From: Candidatus Gastranaerophilales bacterium
Lineage (GTDB): Bacteria > Cyanobacteriota > Vampirovibrionia > Gastranaerophilales > Gastranaerophilaceae
NCBI GenBank assembly: GCA_910587245.1
Contig: CAJULX010000029.1
Coordinates: forward strand, 1-25,033
Reading direction: 5' to 3'
Length of the DNA: 25,033 bases
In this document: piece by piece, positions 1 through 7,161 of the stretch
Layout: every line of letters begins with the position of its first letter
How positions within the stretch are numbered: the stretch's first letter is position 1
Position numbers and translations under genes: made by a program
The notes under the pieces: model-generated
The model's database searches: none
What the model saw: the letters and a program-made list of their open reading frames with translations, nothing else
What the model was told of the DNA's origin: nothing

Positions 1-54
<54 letters not shown>

Positions 55-192
55 ACATTAATTAATTTTATTCGGGTGGTTTCCAAAAGTGATTATACAT
101 AAAAAAAATAAAAAAGTAAAATAAAATAACATAATAATACTCAAAATTATTATGTAAAATTTTGTAAAAACACAAGATGAAAAATATTATTT

Positions 193-221
193 TTGTAAAA
201 CACGATTTTTTTATATATGTA
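193..221 (+). promoter_or_regulatory. Candidate sigma-70-type promoter of the calpain-like gene
   Basis: A -35-like TTGTAA (193-198) and a -10-like TATGTA (216-221) are separated by 17 bases, about 34 bases before the chosen ATG at 255. This is a pattern match only, in very AT-rich DNA. Confidence 0.35.
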
Positions 222-254
222 AGAGAGATTGTTACTATAAAGAGAGAAACATTT

Positions 255-1382
255 ATGGATAACAGCATTAAAAATATACTCGGTATTTTCCCCCAACATT
301 ACACATTAATCAAAGAAGAAGCAAACGGCAAAATAGACGGCGATTTCACCCAGCATTTGGAAGATTGCGGGCTTATATCCGCCCTGTTTTCAATATCACA
401 GACAAAAGAAGGCGCGCAAGCTATTGAAGACTCCCTTGTTATTGTAAGAGATGAAGAAGATAATATATTAGAATATAACGTTACATTTAAAGGAACGGGT
501 GAAACCTATACCGTAACGCAAGATGAGCTCAAAAAAGCAAAAAAGCCCGATGAAAACGGCAGAACATACGCAACGGGCGATGATGATGTCACCGTGTATG
601 AATATGCCATGGAAAAATGCTTTAAAGAATCTGATGATGAAACATTAAAAGAAATTTTAAATAATTACCCAAAAGGCACAAACCCCGATGATGCATTAAA
701 CGCGGTAACTCCTGCAAGCGTATCCTATCTTTTGCTTGGCGAACCGTTTGATACCATTAAAACTCATAAAGATTTTGAAGAATTTAAAAATAAAGCTTCA
801 TATTTTATACCTGATGAAACATACAGTATTGCTGATTTTTACGGAAATGAAATTGAATTTAAGGAAGGGTGCCTTTACACAAAAACGCGCAACAGCATCA
901 ACGGAGAATATTTTTACTTCAAAGGCAACGATGGCGAGGAAGAATTTATTATAAACGCAGAAGATTTTTATAATAATATTTTTGCTCCAAATGAAGAAAA
1001 TGCTGTAGAACATGCCCGTGCAATGCTTGATAATTTTGAGCAAAACCCTCTTTCAAACTCAATAGTATTCGGCACAACAGGGGAATGTACCGTTGAATGC
1101 ACAAACGGCAAGCCCTACAATTTTGACAGCGCACACGCATACAGTGTTATTGAGGTTGATGGCGATAACGTTATTATGGCAAATGCTTCAACAGCCGATA
1201 ATCAGAAATACATTGTAGATAAAAATTCACTGCTTAATTTGGAATCCTTCTGGCTCTTTGGTTCCGAAAATCAAGATTCCGAAGAATTAATAATCGAGGA
1301 TATGCTGGATAAAGAAGCAGCCGTATATTATCCAAACCTGCTCTGTTTTTTAAAGGATAAATTGTTTGGCAAAACATATTAA
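255..1382 (+). CDS. Calpain-like (family C2) cysteine protease, putative
   Basis: This is a 375-residue protein. The ATG at 255 is preferred over the in-frame ATG at 177 because it follows a purine-rich AAAGAGAG stretch and the longer N-terminus is not domain-like. Residues 35-50 (H-L-E-D-C-G-L-I-S-A-L) resemble the calpain catalytic-cysteine segment, with C38 as the candidate nucleophile. Residues 293-299 (AHAYSVI) resemble the calpain histidine segment, with H294, and N310 in the following M-A-N-A-S segment could complete the Cys-His-Asn triad. The classical GDCWF form is not kept, so activity is uncertain. No signal peptide or membrane segment is visible, and the protein is acidic. The gene stands alone and ends 3 bases from the convergent HxlR-type gene. 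The family call rests on motif order only. A pseudo-enzyme or another papain-like fold is possible. Confidence 0.55.
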   Translation: MDNSIKNILGIFPQHYTLIKEEANGKIDGDFTQHLEDCGLISALFSISQTKEGAQAIEDSLVIVRDEEDNILEYNVTFKGTGETYTVTQDELKKAKKPDENGRTYATGDDDVTVYEYAMEKCFKESDDETLKEILNNYPKGTNPDDALNAVTPASVSYLLLGEPFDTIKTHKDFEEFKNKASYFIPDETYSIADFYGNEIEFKEGCLYTKTRNSINGEYFYFKGNDGEEEFIINAEDFYNNIFAPNEENAVEHARAMLDNFEQNPLSNSIVFGTTGECTVECTNGKPYNFDSAHAYSVIEVDGDNVIMANASTADNQKYIVDKNSLLNLESFWLFGSENQDSEELIIEDMLDKEAAVYYPNLLCFLKDKLFGKTY

Positions 1383-1385
1383 AAA

Positions 1386-1730
1386 TTATTTAATATATTT
1401 TTCGCCCCATTCACACATTGCATAAAGTATAGGAATAAAGGACCGTCCTTTTTTTGATAAGCTGTATTCAACTTTAGGCGGAATTTGCGGGTATTCTTTT
1501 CTTAAAACCAAGTTATCTTTTTCAAGCTCTTTTAAGGTACTGCTTAATGTTTTATGCGATAAGATATTCAAATACCTTTGCAGTTCGTTAAATCTGATTG
1601 TTTCATGTCTATATATTGCATAAAGGACGGTCAATTTATACCTGCCCGTTATCATTGACATTGTATAATTAAACCCGGTTTTATTGTAATCTCCGGCTTC
1701 TTTTAAGCAATCTTTCATGTTATTTGTCAT
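1386..1730 (-). CDS. HxlR-family winged-helix transcriptional regulator
   Basis: At 114 residues this is the usual HxlR size. It contains the family pattern M-I-T-G-R-Y-K-L-T-V-L-Y near residues 26-37 and a helix-turn-helix (RFNELQRYL...ISHKTLSSTLKELE, about 46-70). These are followed by a wing (NLVLRKEYPQIPPKVEYSLSKKG) and the C-terminal dimer helix with C106. A good ribosome site (AAGGA) sits 7 bases before the ATG. HxlR proteins are MarR-like dimers that often sense electrophiles or oxidants through an N-terminal cysteine. Here C8 is the only cysteine upstream of the HTH, so such sensing is possible but not shown. The gene is divergent from the NTF2-like gene at 1827 and probably controls it, and itself, from the shared 96-base spacer. 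Confidence 0.9.
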   Translation of the reverse strand: MTNNMKDCLKEAGDYNKTGFNYTMSMITGRYKLTVLYAIYRHETIRFNELQRYLNILSHKTLSSTLKELEKDNLVLRKEYPQIPPKVEYSLSKKGRSFIPILYAMCEWGEKYIK

Positions 1731-1747
1731 TGTATTTCCTTTTTATT

Positions 1748-1769
1748 TACGGTTACCTTTATTACCGTA
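1748..1769. promoter_or_regulatory. Inverted repeat, candidate HxlR operator
   Basis: TACGGT (1748-1753) and ACCGTA (1764-1769) form a perfect 6-base inverted repeat with a 10-base spacer, a centre-to-centre distance of about 1.5 helical turns. It lies in the divergent spacer and just upstream of the -35 of the NTF2-like gene, where a dimeric repressor would be expected to bind. Confidence 0.5.
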
Positions 1770-1770
1770 C

Positions 1771-1799
1771 TTGTAAAAAATATACTATTAATTTAACAT
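1771..1799 (+). promoter_or_regulatory. Candidate promoter of the NTF2-like gene
   Basis: TTGTAA (1771-1776) and TAACAT (1794-1799) have a 17-base spacer, directly downstream of the inverted repeat at 1748-1769. This is a pattern match only. Confidence 0.4.
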
Positions 1800-1826
1800 A
1801 AAAAATATAAAAAGAAAGGAGTCAAA

Positions 1827-2204
1827 ATGCGTGATGATATTAAGGAATTCAATGCAGTAGAAAGCATTGCATGGAAATTTATCGAAGCCGTAAAAAACGG
1901 TAACAGTGAAATTGTAAAGCCCTACTTTTATGAAAAAGCGGTATTTTTCGGACAATTAAATGAAGATGTATATCAATCGGGTGCTATTCAGGAATTTTAC
2001 GATACCATAGACAAAATGGGCGCAGTAAAAGAAGACTATATTGCAAGGGTTGATGTTTTAGCATTGGAAAAAACAATCGCCGTTGTAAGGGTAATAGAAG
2101 ATAACTGGCACGGATATAAATTTACGGACATTTTAAATTTAAATAAGATTAACGGTGAATGGAAAATAGTCGCAAAGGTTTATGACACACTTTCCAAAGA
2201 CTAA
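1827..2204 (+). CDS. NTF2-like / lumazine-binding-type small protein
   Basis: This is a 125-residue protein. It has the helix-then-sheet layout of the SnoaL/NTF2 superfamily: an N-terminal helix pair (VESIAWKFIEAVKNGNSEIVKPYFYEKAVFFG, residues 10-41), then strands ending in a typical W-x-I-V-A-K-V-Y segment (INGEWKIVAKVYDT). Such proteins of this length commonly carry a small-molecule pocket and are annotated as putative lumazine-binding or DUF4440-type, but the ligand cannot be told from sequence. The start is clear, with AAAGGAG 6 bases before ATG. It is divergent from the HxlR-type regulator and followed by a strong terminator, so it is probably a one-gene unit induced by the signal the regulator senses. 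Confidence 0.7.
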   Translation: MRDDIKEFNAVESIAWKFIEAVKNGNSEIVKPYFYEKAVFFGQLNEDVYQSGAIQEFYDTIDKMGAVKEDYIARVDVLALEKTIAVVRVIEDNWHGYKFTDILNLNKINGEWKIVAKVYDTLSKD

Positions 2205-2207
2205 TTT

Positions 2208-2239
2208 AAAAAGGCTTGTTTTATAAAACAAGCCTTTTT
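2208..2239. terminator. Bidirectional intrinsic terminator
   Basis: This is a perfect 15-base inverted repeat (arms 2208-2222 and 2225-2239) with A runs on the left and T runs on the right. It sits between the NTF2-like gene (plus) and tRNA-Pro(UGG) (minus) and can terminate both. Confidence 0.9.
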
Positions 2240-2249
2240 AATTAAAATA

Positions 2250-2323
2250 TCGGGACGACAGGATTTGAACCTGCGACCCCCTCGTCCCAAGCGAGGTGCG
2301 CTACCAAGCTGCGCTACGTCCCG
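2250..2323 (-). tRNA. tRNA-Pro (UGG)
   Basis: This is a complete 74-base tRNA. The acceptor stem is CGGGACG/CGTCCCG with discriminator A, the D-stem GCGC/GCGC, the anticodon stem CCTCG/CGAGG with loop CTTGGGA (anticodon TGG), and the T-arm GCAGG-TTCAAAT-CCTGT. The 3' CCA is not encoded and must be added after transcription. Transcription ends at the hairpin at 2208-2239. Confidence 0.97.
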
Positions 2324-2372
2324 ATAATTAATTTAACCGTTTAATTGTAAATTTACTGAATTATTTTCTTTT

Positions 2373-2441
2373 GGTGCGCTACCACCTCTCGGTAAACTTG
2401 ACATTTAGTCAACTTTACCTTCGGCAGAGTGCTACGTCCCG
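2373..2441 (-). pseudogene. tRNA-Pro 5' half interrupted by a palindromic insert
   Basis: Read on the minus strand, the element begins with CGGGACGTAGC (2441-2431) and ends with TGGTAGCGCACC (2384-2373), exactly the acceptor and D-arm parts of the neighbouring tRNA-Pro. Between them, where the intact tRNA has only GCAGCT, there are 46 foreign bases. No anticodon arm, T-arm or 3' acceptor follows. The flank upstream of the acceptor also resembles that of the intact tRNA (both begin GATAATT on the plus strand), so a larger segment was duplicated. It cannot make a tRNA. Confidence 0.8.
2392..2420. repeat. Palindrome inserted in the tRNA-Pro remnant
   Basis: On the minus strand, GGTAAAGTTGAC and GTCAAGTTTACC pair over 12 positions with one mismatch around the loop TAAAT. 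Outer CTCT/AGAG pairs can extend the stem with bulges. The size and shape fit a small REP/MITE-like palindromic element, but only one copy is seen in this window. Confidence 0.6.
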
Positions 2442-2506
2442 ATAATTGATTAAATTTTCCCTATTAAATGTAACAATAATAAACCCTGATGTCAACATTA
2501 AAAGAC

Positions 2507-3121
2507 CTAACATGTTTTGTCTAATCTCGGGGGGGGGGGTGATTGTACAGCTTCTTCAAAATTATCCACAAGTTTTGTCATACCGGCTTCATCCATCATT
2601 AGTGAATGAGACCCCGGAGTTTCTTCCTCAAACCCGCAGGTTTCAGTATAAAAGCTTCTGGCTGAATCAACAGGATCGTTCACTATAAAATGAGCCTCGG
2701 GCTTTGTTAGCATATGTTTTGCAATTGAAGCCAGTATTGCCTGTCCTGCAAGTTTATAATTACCGTTCGGGTTTCTTTCAAGGTAATGTATATCTGCCGT
2801 ATTGCAATACCCATGGGTTTCACAAATGGCAGCAAGCTCTTTATCTTTTGTTTCAAGAACATAGAATTTATTATTCTCAAGAACATATCTTGAAAAATCG
2901 CTCATTCCGGTATCAAATGCAAGTTTATTATATTTTGTTAAAAGCTCGGCAGCAATTCTGTATTTATATTCCCAGTCGCCTGTATGCTCCGTCAGCTCGT
3001 CCACATCGGAACGATTTTTGCCGTCATATTCATACAGCACAGCTTCCTCAAATTTTTGTTTTTTATCATTAAAAACTTGGGTTTTAGATATGGGAATTTT
3101 ATTGCCGAACGAAATTTGCAT
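2507..3121 (-). CDS. GNAT-like acetyltransferase, C-terminus on a poly-C tract
   Basis: This is a 204-residue protein from the ATG at 3121. A TTG at 3148 would add nine residues, but neither start has a clear ribosome site. The C-terminal half has the GNAT layout: a strand (FYVLETKDKELAAICETH, about 86-103), a helix after NYKLAGQAILASIAKHML (about 120-137), then A-R-S-F-Y-T-E-T-C-G-F (about 154-164), like the FYxxxGF hallmark of the acetyl-CoA fold. The acyl acceptor is unknown. The N-terminus M-Q-I-S-F-G-N-K carries an SFG motif seen in other proteins of this window. The last codons include an 11-C run encoding four prolines, so slippage would change the C-terminus. It lies 55 bases after metY on the same strand and is probably co-transcribed. 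Confidence 0.6.
   Translation of the reverse strand: MQISFGNKIPISKTQVFNDKKQKFEEAVLYEYDGKNRSDVDELTEHTGDWEYKYRIAAELLTKYNKLAFDTGMSDFSRYVLENNKFYVLETKDKELAAICETHGYCNTADIHYLERNPNGNYKLAGQAILASIAKHMLTKPEAHFIVNDPVDSARSFYTETCGFEEETPGSHSLMMDEAGMTKLVDNFEEAVQSPPPPRLDKTC
2529..2539 (-). repeat. Homopolymer C11 (G11 on the plus strand) inside a gene
   Basis: Eleven consecutive G lie on the plus strand, in DNA that is otherwise very AT-rich. In the coding strand of the GNAT-like gene they encode Pro-Pro-Pro plus part of a fourth proline codon, seven codons before the stop. Loss of one base gives a stop within two codons. Gain of one base reads on past the present stop. Confidence 0.95.
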
Positions 3122-3176
3122 AAGTAAATTCAATAAAACAGACGGCAAATAAAAATTGCCATAAAATTTTTATAAA

Positions 3177-4442
3177 TTAAATCTTTGCAAGACTCTGCTC
3201 AATATCTGCGATTATATCATCCACATCTTCCAGCCCGACGGAAAATCTCACTAAACCGGGATTTATGCCGCAATTAACCAGCTGCTCATCCGTTAACTGC
3301 CTGTGGGTGGCGCTTGCAGGGTGCAGTACACAGGTTCTTATATCCGCTACATGCACTTCATTTGAGGCAAGTTTTAAGCCGTCCATAAATTTAATTGCAG
3401 CTTCTTTTCCGCCTTTAATTGTTAAAGAAATTACACCTGACTGCCCTTTTGGTAAATATTTCTGCGCCAATTCATAATATTTATTTGATTTTAACCCCGG
3501 GTAATCTACCACTTCAAATTTACCCGTGTTTTCAAAATATTGAGCCGTCTTGAGAGCGTTTGAACAGTATTTTTCCATCCTGATAGCAAGAGTTTCAAGC
3601 CCGAGATTCAACAAAAATCCTGAATTTCCTGACGGATAAGCCCCAAAATCTCTCATCAGCTGCATTCTTGCTTTAACGATATAGGGAGCAAATGAATAAT
3701 CCCTTGTATAAACCGTGCCGTGATATGATTCATCAGGTTCGGTAAAATCAGGAAAGTTGCCGTTGGTATAATCAAATTTACCGGAATCGACAATCACGCC
3801 GCCTACCTGTAAGGCGTGTCCGTCCATATATTTTGAAGTAGAGTGAATAACTATATCTGCCCCGTATTCAAACGGTTTGCACAAAATAGGGGTCGGGAAA
3901 GTATTGTCTACAATCAAAGGTATTCCGTTTTTATGCGCAACGCGTGCAAATTTTTCAATATCTAAAACCTGCAATGAGGGATTAGTTAAGGTTTCCCCGA
4001 AAATTGCCTTGGTATTGGGCTTAATTTTTGATTGAATTTCTTCTTCCGTCGCATCAACATCAACAAAAATACATTCTACACCTAGTTTTTTTAATGTCAC
4101 CGCAAATAGATTTAATGTACCGCCATATATTGAAGCGGAACTTATAAAACTGTCTCCTGAATTACAAAGATTTAAAATTGACATCAAAGATGCCATCTGA
4201 CCCGATGAAGTACACATAGCGGCAACTCCACCCTCAAGGTCGGCAATTTTTTTCTCGACAGCATCTACCGTAGGGTTGGTAAAACGCGTATATATGTGTG
4301 CTTTTGTAGGATCATCAAAAACATCTCCGATTTCTTTTGTTGAATTAAATCTAAAAGTCGTGCTCTGATAAATCGGCATCACTCTGGGTCCGCCGTTAAC
4401 GGGCGTATATCCTGAATGTAAACATTTTGTATTGTCTTTCAT
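3177..4442 (-). CDS. metY: O-acetylhomoserine sulfhydrylase-type PLP enzyme
   Basis: This is a 421-residue enzyme of the Cys/Met-metabolism PLP family (fold type I), at the length typical of O-acetylhomoserine aminocarboxypropyltransferase. Family marks are I-Y-T-R-F-T-N-P-T (50-58, with the Tyr and Arg that contact PLP phosphate from the neighbouring subunit), SSGQMA (79-84), the D179-N-T-F segment, and S-T-S-K-Y (201-205) with K204 as the PLP Schiff-base lysine. It probably makes homocysteine from O-acetylhomoserine and sulfide in the cytoplasm. A methionine gamma-lyase or cystathionine synthase role cannot be excluded by sequence alone, but the inserted segment after residue 210 favours MetY. 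GGAGGG lies just before the ATG. It lies 38 bases downstream of pyruvate kinase on the same strand, so the two are probably one operon. Confidence 0.88.
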   Translation of the reverse strand: MKDNTKCLHSGYTPVNGGPRVMPIYQSTTFRFNSTKEIGDVFDDPTKAHIYTRFTNPTVDAVEKKIADLEGGVAAMCTSSGQMASLMSILNLCNSGDSFISSASIYGGTLNLFAVTLKKLGVECIFVDVDATEEEIQSKIKPNTKAIFGETLTNPSLQVLDIEKFARVAHKNGIPLIVDNTFPTPILCKPFEYGADIVIHSTSKYMDGHALQVGGVIVDSGKFDYTNGNFPDFTEPDESYHGTVYTRDYSFAPYIVKARMQLMRDFGAYPSGNSGFLLNLGLETLAIRMEKYCSNALKTAQYFENTGKFEVVDYPGLKSNKYYELAQKYLPKGQSGVISLTIKGGKEAAIKFMDGLKLASNEVHVADIRTCVLHPASATHRQLTDEQLVNCGINPGLVRFSVGLEDVDDIIADIEQSLAKI

Positions 4443-4480
4443 TTTCCCTCCAAAATCTTATGATGCCTTATTAAAAGCTT

Positions 4481-5914
4481 TTATGTGCCTATTTTATGCA
4501 CTCTTACAAAGTTTGTTCTGCCCGTAATAAGCCGCGGCGCGGAACCTGTAATAATTACATAATCATTATTCTTTAAGCCGATTTCGTTTATTAAAAATTC
4601 ATCAATTTTTAAAAGCAGACTGCTGTCCACTGTTTCGTCCCATTTTTTACAAAAAGGATAAACACCCCAATTTAAAGCCATTTTTCTGCAGGTTTCTTCC
4701 ATATCGGAAATCATAATAACAGGTGCTGAGGGTTTTAATTTTGACATTAATCTTGTTGAATACCCGAAATGTGAAAAACTTAAAATTGCCTTAGCATTAA
4801 CATATTTCAGCATTTTATCCGCACCGAATACGACCGCCTGGCGCGTTAAAGCAATTTCATCATTTAATTCGTTATCCGTATCAAATTTATAAAAACAGCT
4901 TCCTTCAACGCTCATGGCAATTTTAGACATCATTCTTACCGCTTCGGCTGCAAATTTGCCTACGGAAGTTTCTCCTGAAAGCATAACCGCATCCGCACCG
5001 TCTAAAATAGCATTTGCAACATCCGAACTTTCCGCACGGGTTGGAATAGGCTCGTTTATCATAGATTCAAGCATTTGCGTTGCAACAATAACGGGTTTTC
5101 TCTGTTTATTTGCTTCTTCAATTATAAGCTTTTGACAGATTGGAACTTCAACCGGTGAAAGCTCTATCCCCAAATCTCCTCTTGCCACCATAATGGCATC
5201 GGACACACACACAATATCATGTAGATTTTTAATGGCATCCGGCTTTTCAAGCTTAGATACCACAGGGATTGAAGCATTAAAATCGTTTATGTATTTTTTT
5301 GCAAGAAGAACATCTTCTTTTTGGCGTACAAAAGACAGAGCAATTAAATCAGCGCCTTCTTCAACGGCAAATTTAATAAATTCAACATCTTTGGGTGTTA
5401 CGGCATCCAGCGATGCGGTAGAACCGGGTATATTAAGCCCTTTTCTTGATTTTAAAATTCCGCCGTTTGTAACCGTGGCATAAACTTTACCGCCTTCAAC
5501 CTCATCAACCAGAATTTCAAGCTTACCGTCATCAATTAAAACTCTGGAACCTTTTGAAACATCTTTACTTATTCCTTCATAATCAACAGGTATAGTGCTG
5601 CTATTCTTTTGTTCGAGCGAATGCTCAAAAACAAGTTTGTCACCGTTTTTAATTAAAATTTCTGCTTTTAAGTTGCCGATTCTGATTTTAGGCCCCTGTA
5701 AATCCACAAGAGTTGCAACGCACACACCCATTTTGGAAGCAACATCTTTTATCAGCCTGATTTTCTCTTTGTGATAATCCATCGTGCCATGAGAAGTATT
5801 CAATCTGAAAACATTTGCCCCCGCTTCAATTAATTCTTTGATTTTTTCCTCACTGTCCGTAGCGGGGCCCAGAGTTGCAACAATTTTTGTCCTTTTTAAA
5901 AATATATCTTTCAT
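4481..5914 (-). CDS. pyk: Pyruvate kinase
   Basis: This is a 477-residue protein from the ATG at 5914, chosen because AAGG lies about 8 bases upstream. The in-frame ATG at 5947 lacks a ribosome site and lies almost at the predicted transcript start. Motifs in order are T-K-I-V-A-T-L-G-P-A (9-18), the substrate/K+ segment F-R-L-N-T-S-H-G (36-43), D-L-Q-G-P-K-I-R, the catalytic lysine segment S-K-L-E-K-P, V-A-R-G-D-L-G-I-E, and A-T-Q-M-L-E-S-M...P-T-R-A-E-S-S-D-V-A-N-A. A complete C-terminal allosteric-type domain follows. It converts phosphoenolpyruvate and ADP to pyruvate and ATP, the last step of glycolysis and a main ATP source in a fermenter. A very good promoter lies upstream, and metY follows downstream. 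Confidence 0.97.
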   Translation of the reverse strand: MKDIFLKRTKIVATLGPATDSEEKIKELIEAGANVFRLNTSHGTMDYHKEKIRLIKDVASKMGVCVATLVDLQGPKIRIGNLKAEILIKNGDKLVFEHSLEQKNSSTIPVDYEGISKDVSKGSRVLIDDGKLEILVDEVEGGKVYATVTNGGILKSRKGLNIPGSTASLDAVTPKDVEFIKFAVEEGADLIALSFVRQKEDVLLAKKYINDFNASIPVVSKLEKPDAIKNLHDIVCVSDAIMVARGDLGIELSPVEVPICQKLIIEEANKQRKPVIVATQMLESMINEPIPTRAESSDVANAILDGADAVMLSGETSVGKFAAEAVRMMSKIAMSVEGSCFYKFDTDNELNDEIALTRQAVVFGADKMLKYVNAKAILSFSHFGYSTRLMSKLKPSAPVIMISDMEETCRKMALNWGVYPFCKKWDETVDSSLLLKIDEFLINEIGLKNNDYVIITGSAPRLITGRTNFVRVHKIGT

Positions 5915-5967
5915 TTTAATTGCCTTATCATTGTATACGGCGGACATTATGTGCCGCAGTCAAGTAA

Positions 5968-5996
5968 ATACTATCATTGCGCCATAAACATGTCAA
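5968..5996 (-). promoter_or_regulatory. Promoter of pyk(-metY)
   Basis: On the minus strand a perfect -35 TTGACA (5996-5991), a 17-base spacer and -10 TAGTAT (5973-5968). The expected start near 5961 gives a leader of about 45 bases to the ATG at 5914. Confidence 0.75.
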
Positions 5997-6011
5997 ATTA
6001 TGTTAAGCTCT

Positions 6012-6041
6012 TTGCAACAAGGTATAATTAAGGCTTATAAT
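6012..6041 (+). promoter_or_regulatory. Candidate promoter of gmd-fcl
   Basis: TTGCAA (6012-6017), an 18-base spacer and a perfect TATAAT (6036-6041). A second TATAAT lies at 6023-6028 without a good -35. The promoter is divergent from that of pyk. Confidence 0.55.
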
Positions 6042-6075
6042 CAATAACAGAAATTATTTTAAACGGATGAATATT

Positions 6076-7161
6076 ATGAAAAAAGCTTTAATTACGGGTA
6101 TAACAGGACAGGATGGCAGCTATCTTGCAGAATTCCTTCTTGAAAAAGGTTACGAAGTTCACGGTATTAAAAGACGCGCTTCATCGTTTAATTCTAAAAG
6201 AATTGACCATTTATACCGGGATAAGCATACTAAAGATTCACAATTTAAACTATACTACGGCGACTTAACCGATAGTACAAATATTATAAGAATAATTCAG
6301 GAAATTCAGCCGGATGAAATCTACAACCTTGCGGCTCAATCTCATGTAAAGGTTTCGTTTGATTCACCGGAATACACTGCAAATACTGATGCTCTCGGTA
6401 CTTTAAGAATACTTGAAGCAATAAGAATTTTGGGACTGGAAAAGAAAAGTAAATTTTATCAGGCATCAACCTCTGAGCTTTACGGCCTTGTACAGGAAAC
6501 CCCCCAAACAGAGAAAACTCCTTTTTATCCGCGCTCGCCGTATGCCTGTGCAAAGCTTTATGCCTACTGGATAACGGTAAATTACAGAGAAGCTTACAAT
6601 ATTTATGCTTCAAACGGTATTTTATTCAACCATGAATCTCCGCGCCGCGGCGAGACCTTTATTACAAGAAAAATCACACGTGCAGCAGCAAGAATAAAAC
6701 TCGGGCTTGAAGATAAGCTTTACCTTGGAAACCTCTCAGCTAAGCGTGATTGGGGACATGCAAAAGATTATGTTGAAGGAATGTGGAAAATTCTTCAAAA
6801 TGATACGCCCGATGATTTTGTGCTTGCAACAGGCGTTACAACATCCGTACGCGATTTTTGTCTTAAAGCCTTTAAAAAAGCAGGGCTTGAAATTGAATTT
6901 AAAGGCGAAGGACTTGATGAAAAAGGATATACTAAAGACGGCAGAATAATAATAGAGGTTGACCCCGCTTACTTTAGACCGACAGAAGTTGAACTTCTTC
7001 TTGGAGACAGCTCAAAAGCAAGGGAAAAACTAAACTGGAAACCTGAATATTCTCTGGATGAATTGATTGATGAAATGATATCCGAAGATATGGTTGAAGC
7101 ACAAAAAGAAAGTGTGCTCAAAAACAAAGGCTACGATGTTACAGGGTCTTATGAAATATGA
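6076..7161 (+). CDS. gmd: GDP-mannose 4,6-dehydratase
   Basis: This is a 361-residue short-chain dehydrogenase of the extended type. ATG 6076 is preferred over ATG 6067 because GGATGA stands 7 bases before it. The NADP-binding G-I-T-G-Q-D-G-S-Y-L (8-17) is characteristic of Gmd. The catalytic set is T132 and E134 in S-T-S-E-L-Y-G and Y156/K160 in Y-P-R-S-P-Y-A-C-A-K. The N-H-E-S-P-R-R-G-E-T-F-I-T-R-K segment (185-199) is the family signature near the tetramer and cofactor site. It converts GDP-D-mannose to GDP-4-keto-6-deoxymannose, the substrate of the next enzyme. Its stop overlaps the start of fcl (ATGA), so the two are translationally coupled. Confidence 0.97.
   Translation: MKKALITGITGQDGSYLAEFLLEKGYEVHGIKRRASSFNSKRIDHLYRDKHTKDSQFKLYYGDLTDSTNIIRIIQEIQPDEIYNLAAQSHVKVSFDSPEYTANTDALGTLRILEAIRILGLEKKSKFYQASTSELYGLVQETPQTEKTPFYPRSPYACAKLYAYWITVNYREAYNIYASNGILFNHESPRRGETFITRKITRAAARIKLGLEDKLYLGNLSAKRDWGHAKDYVEGMWKILQNDTPDDFVLATGVTTSVRDFCLKAFKKAGLEIEFKGEGLDEKGYTKDGRIIIEVDPAYFRPTEVELLLGDSSKAREKLNWKPEYSLDELIDEMISEDMVEAQKESVLKNKGYDVTGSYEI

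Noticed and set aside
2704..3072. 122-codon open frame opposite the GNAT-like gene
   Set aside because: It is a shadow of the minus-strand gene, with no ribosome site and an unlikely composition.
4481..5947. Longer pyruvate kinase start at 5947
   Set aside because: It has no ribosome site and would leave a leader of only about 13 bases after the predicted transcript start. The ATG at 5914 fits better.
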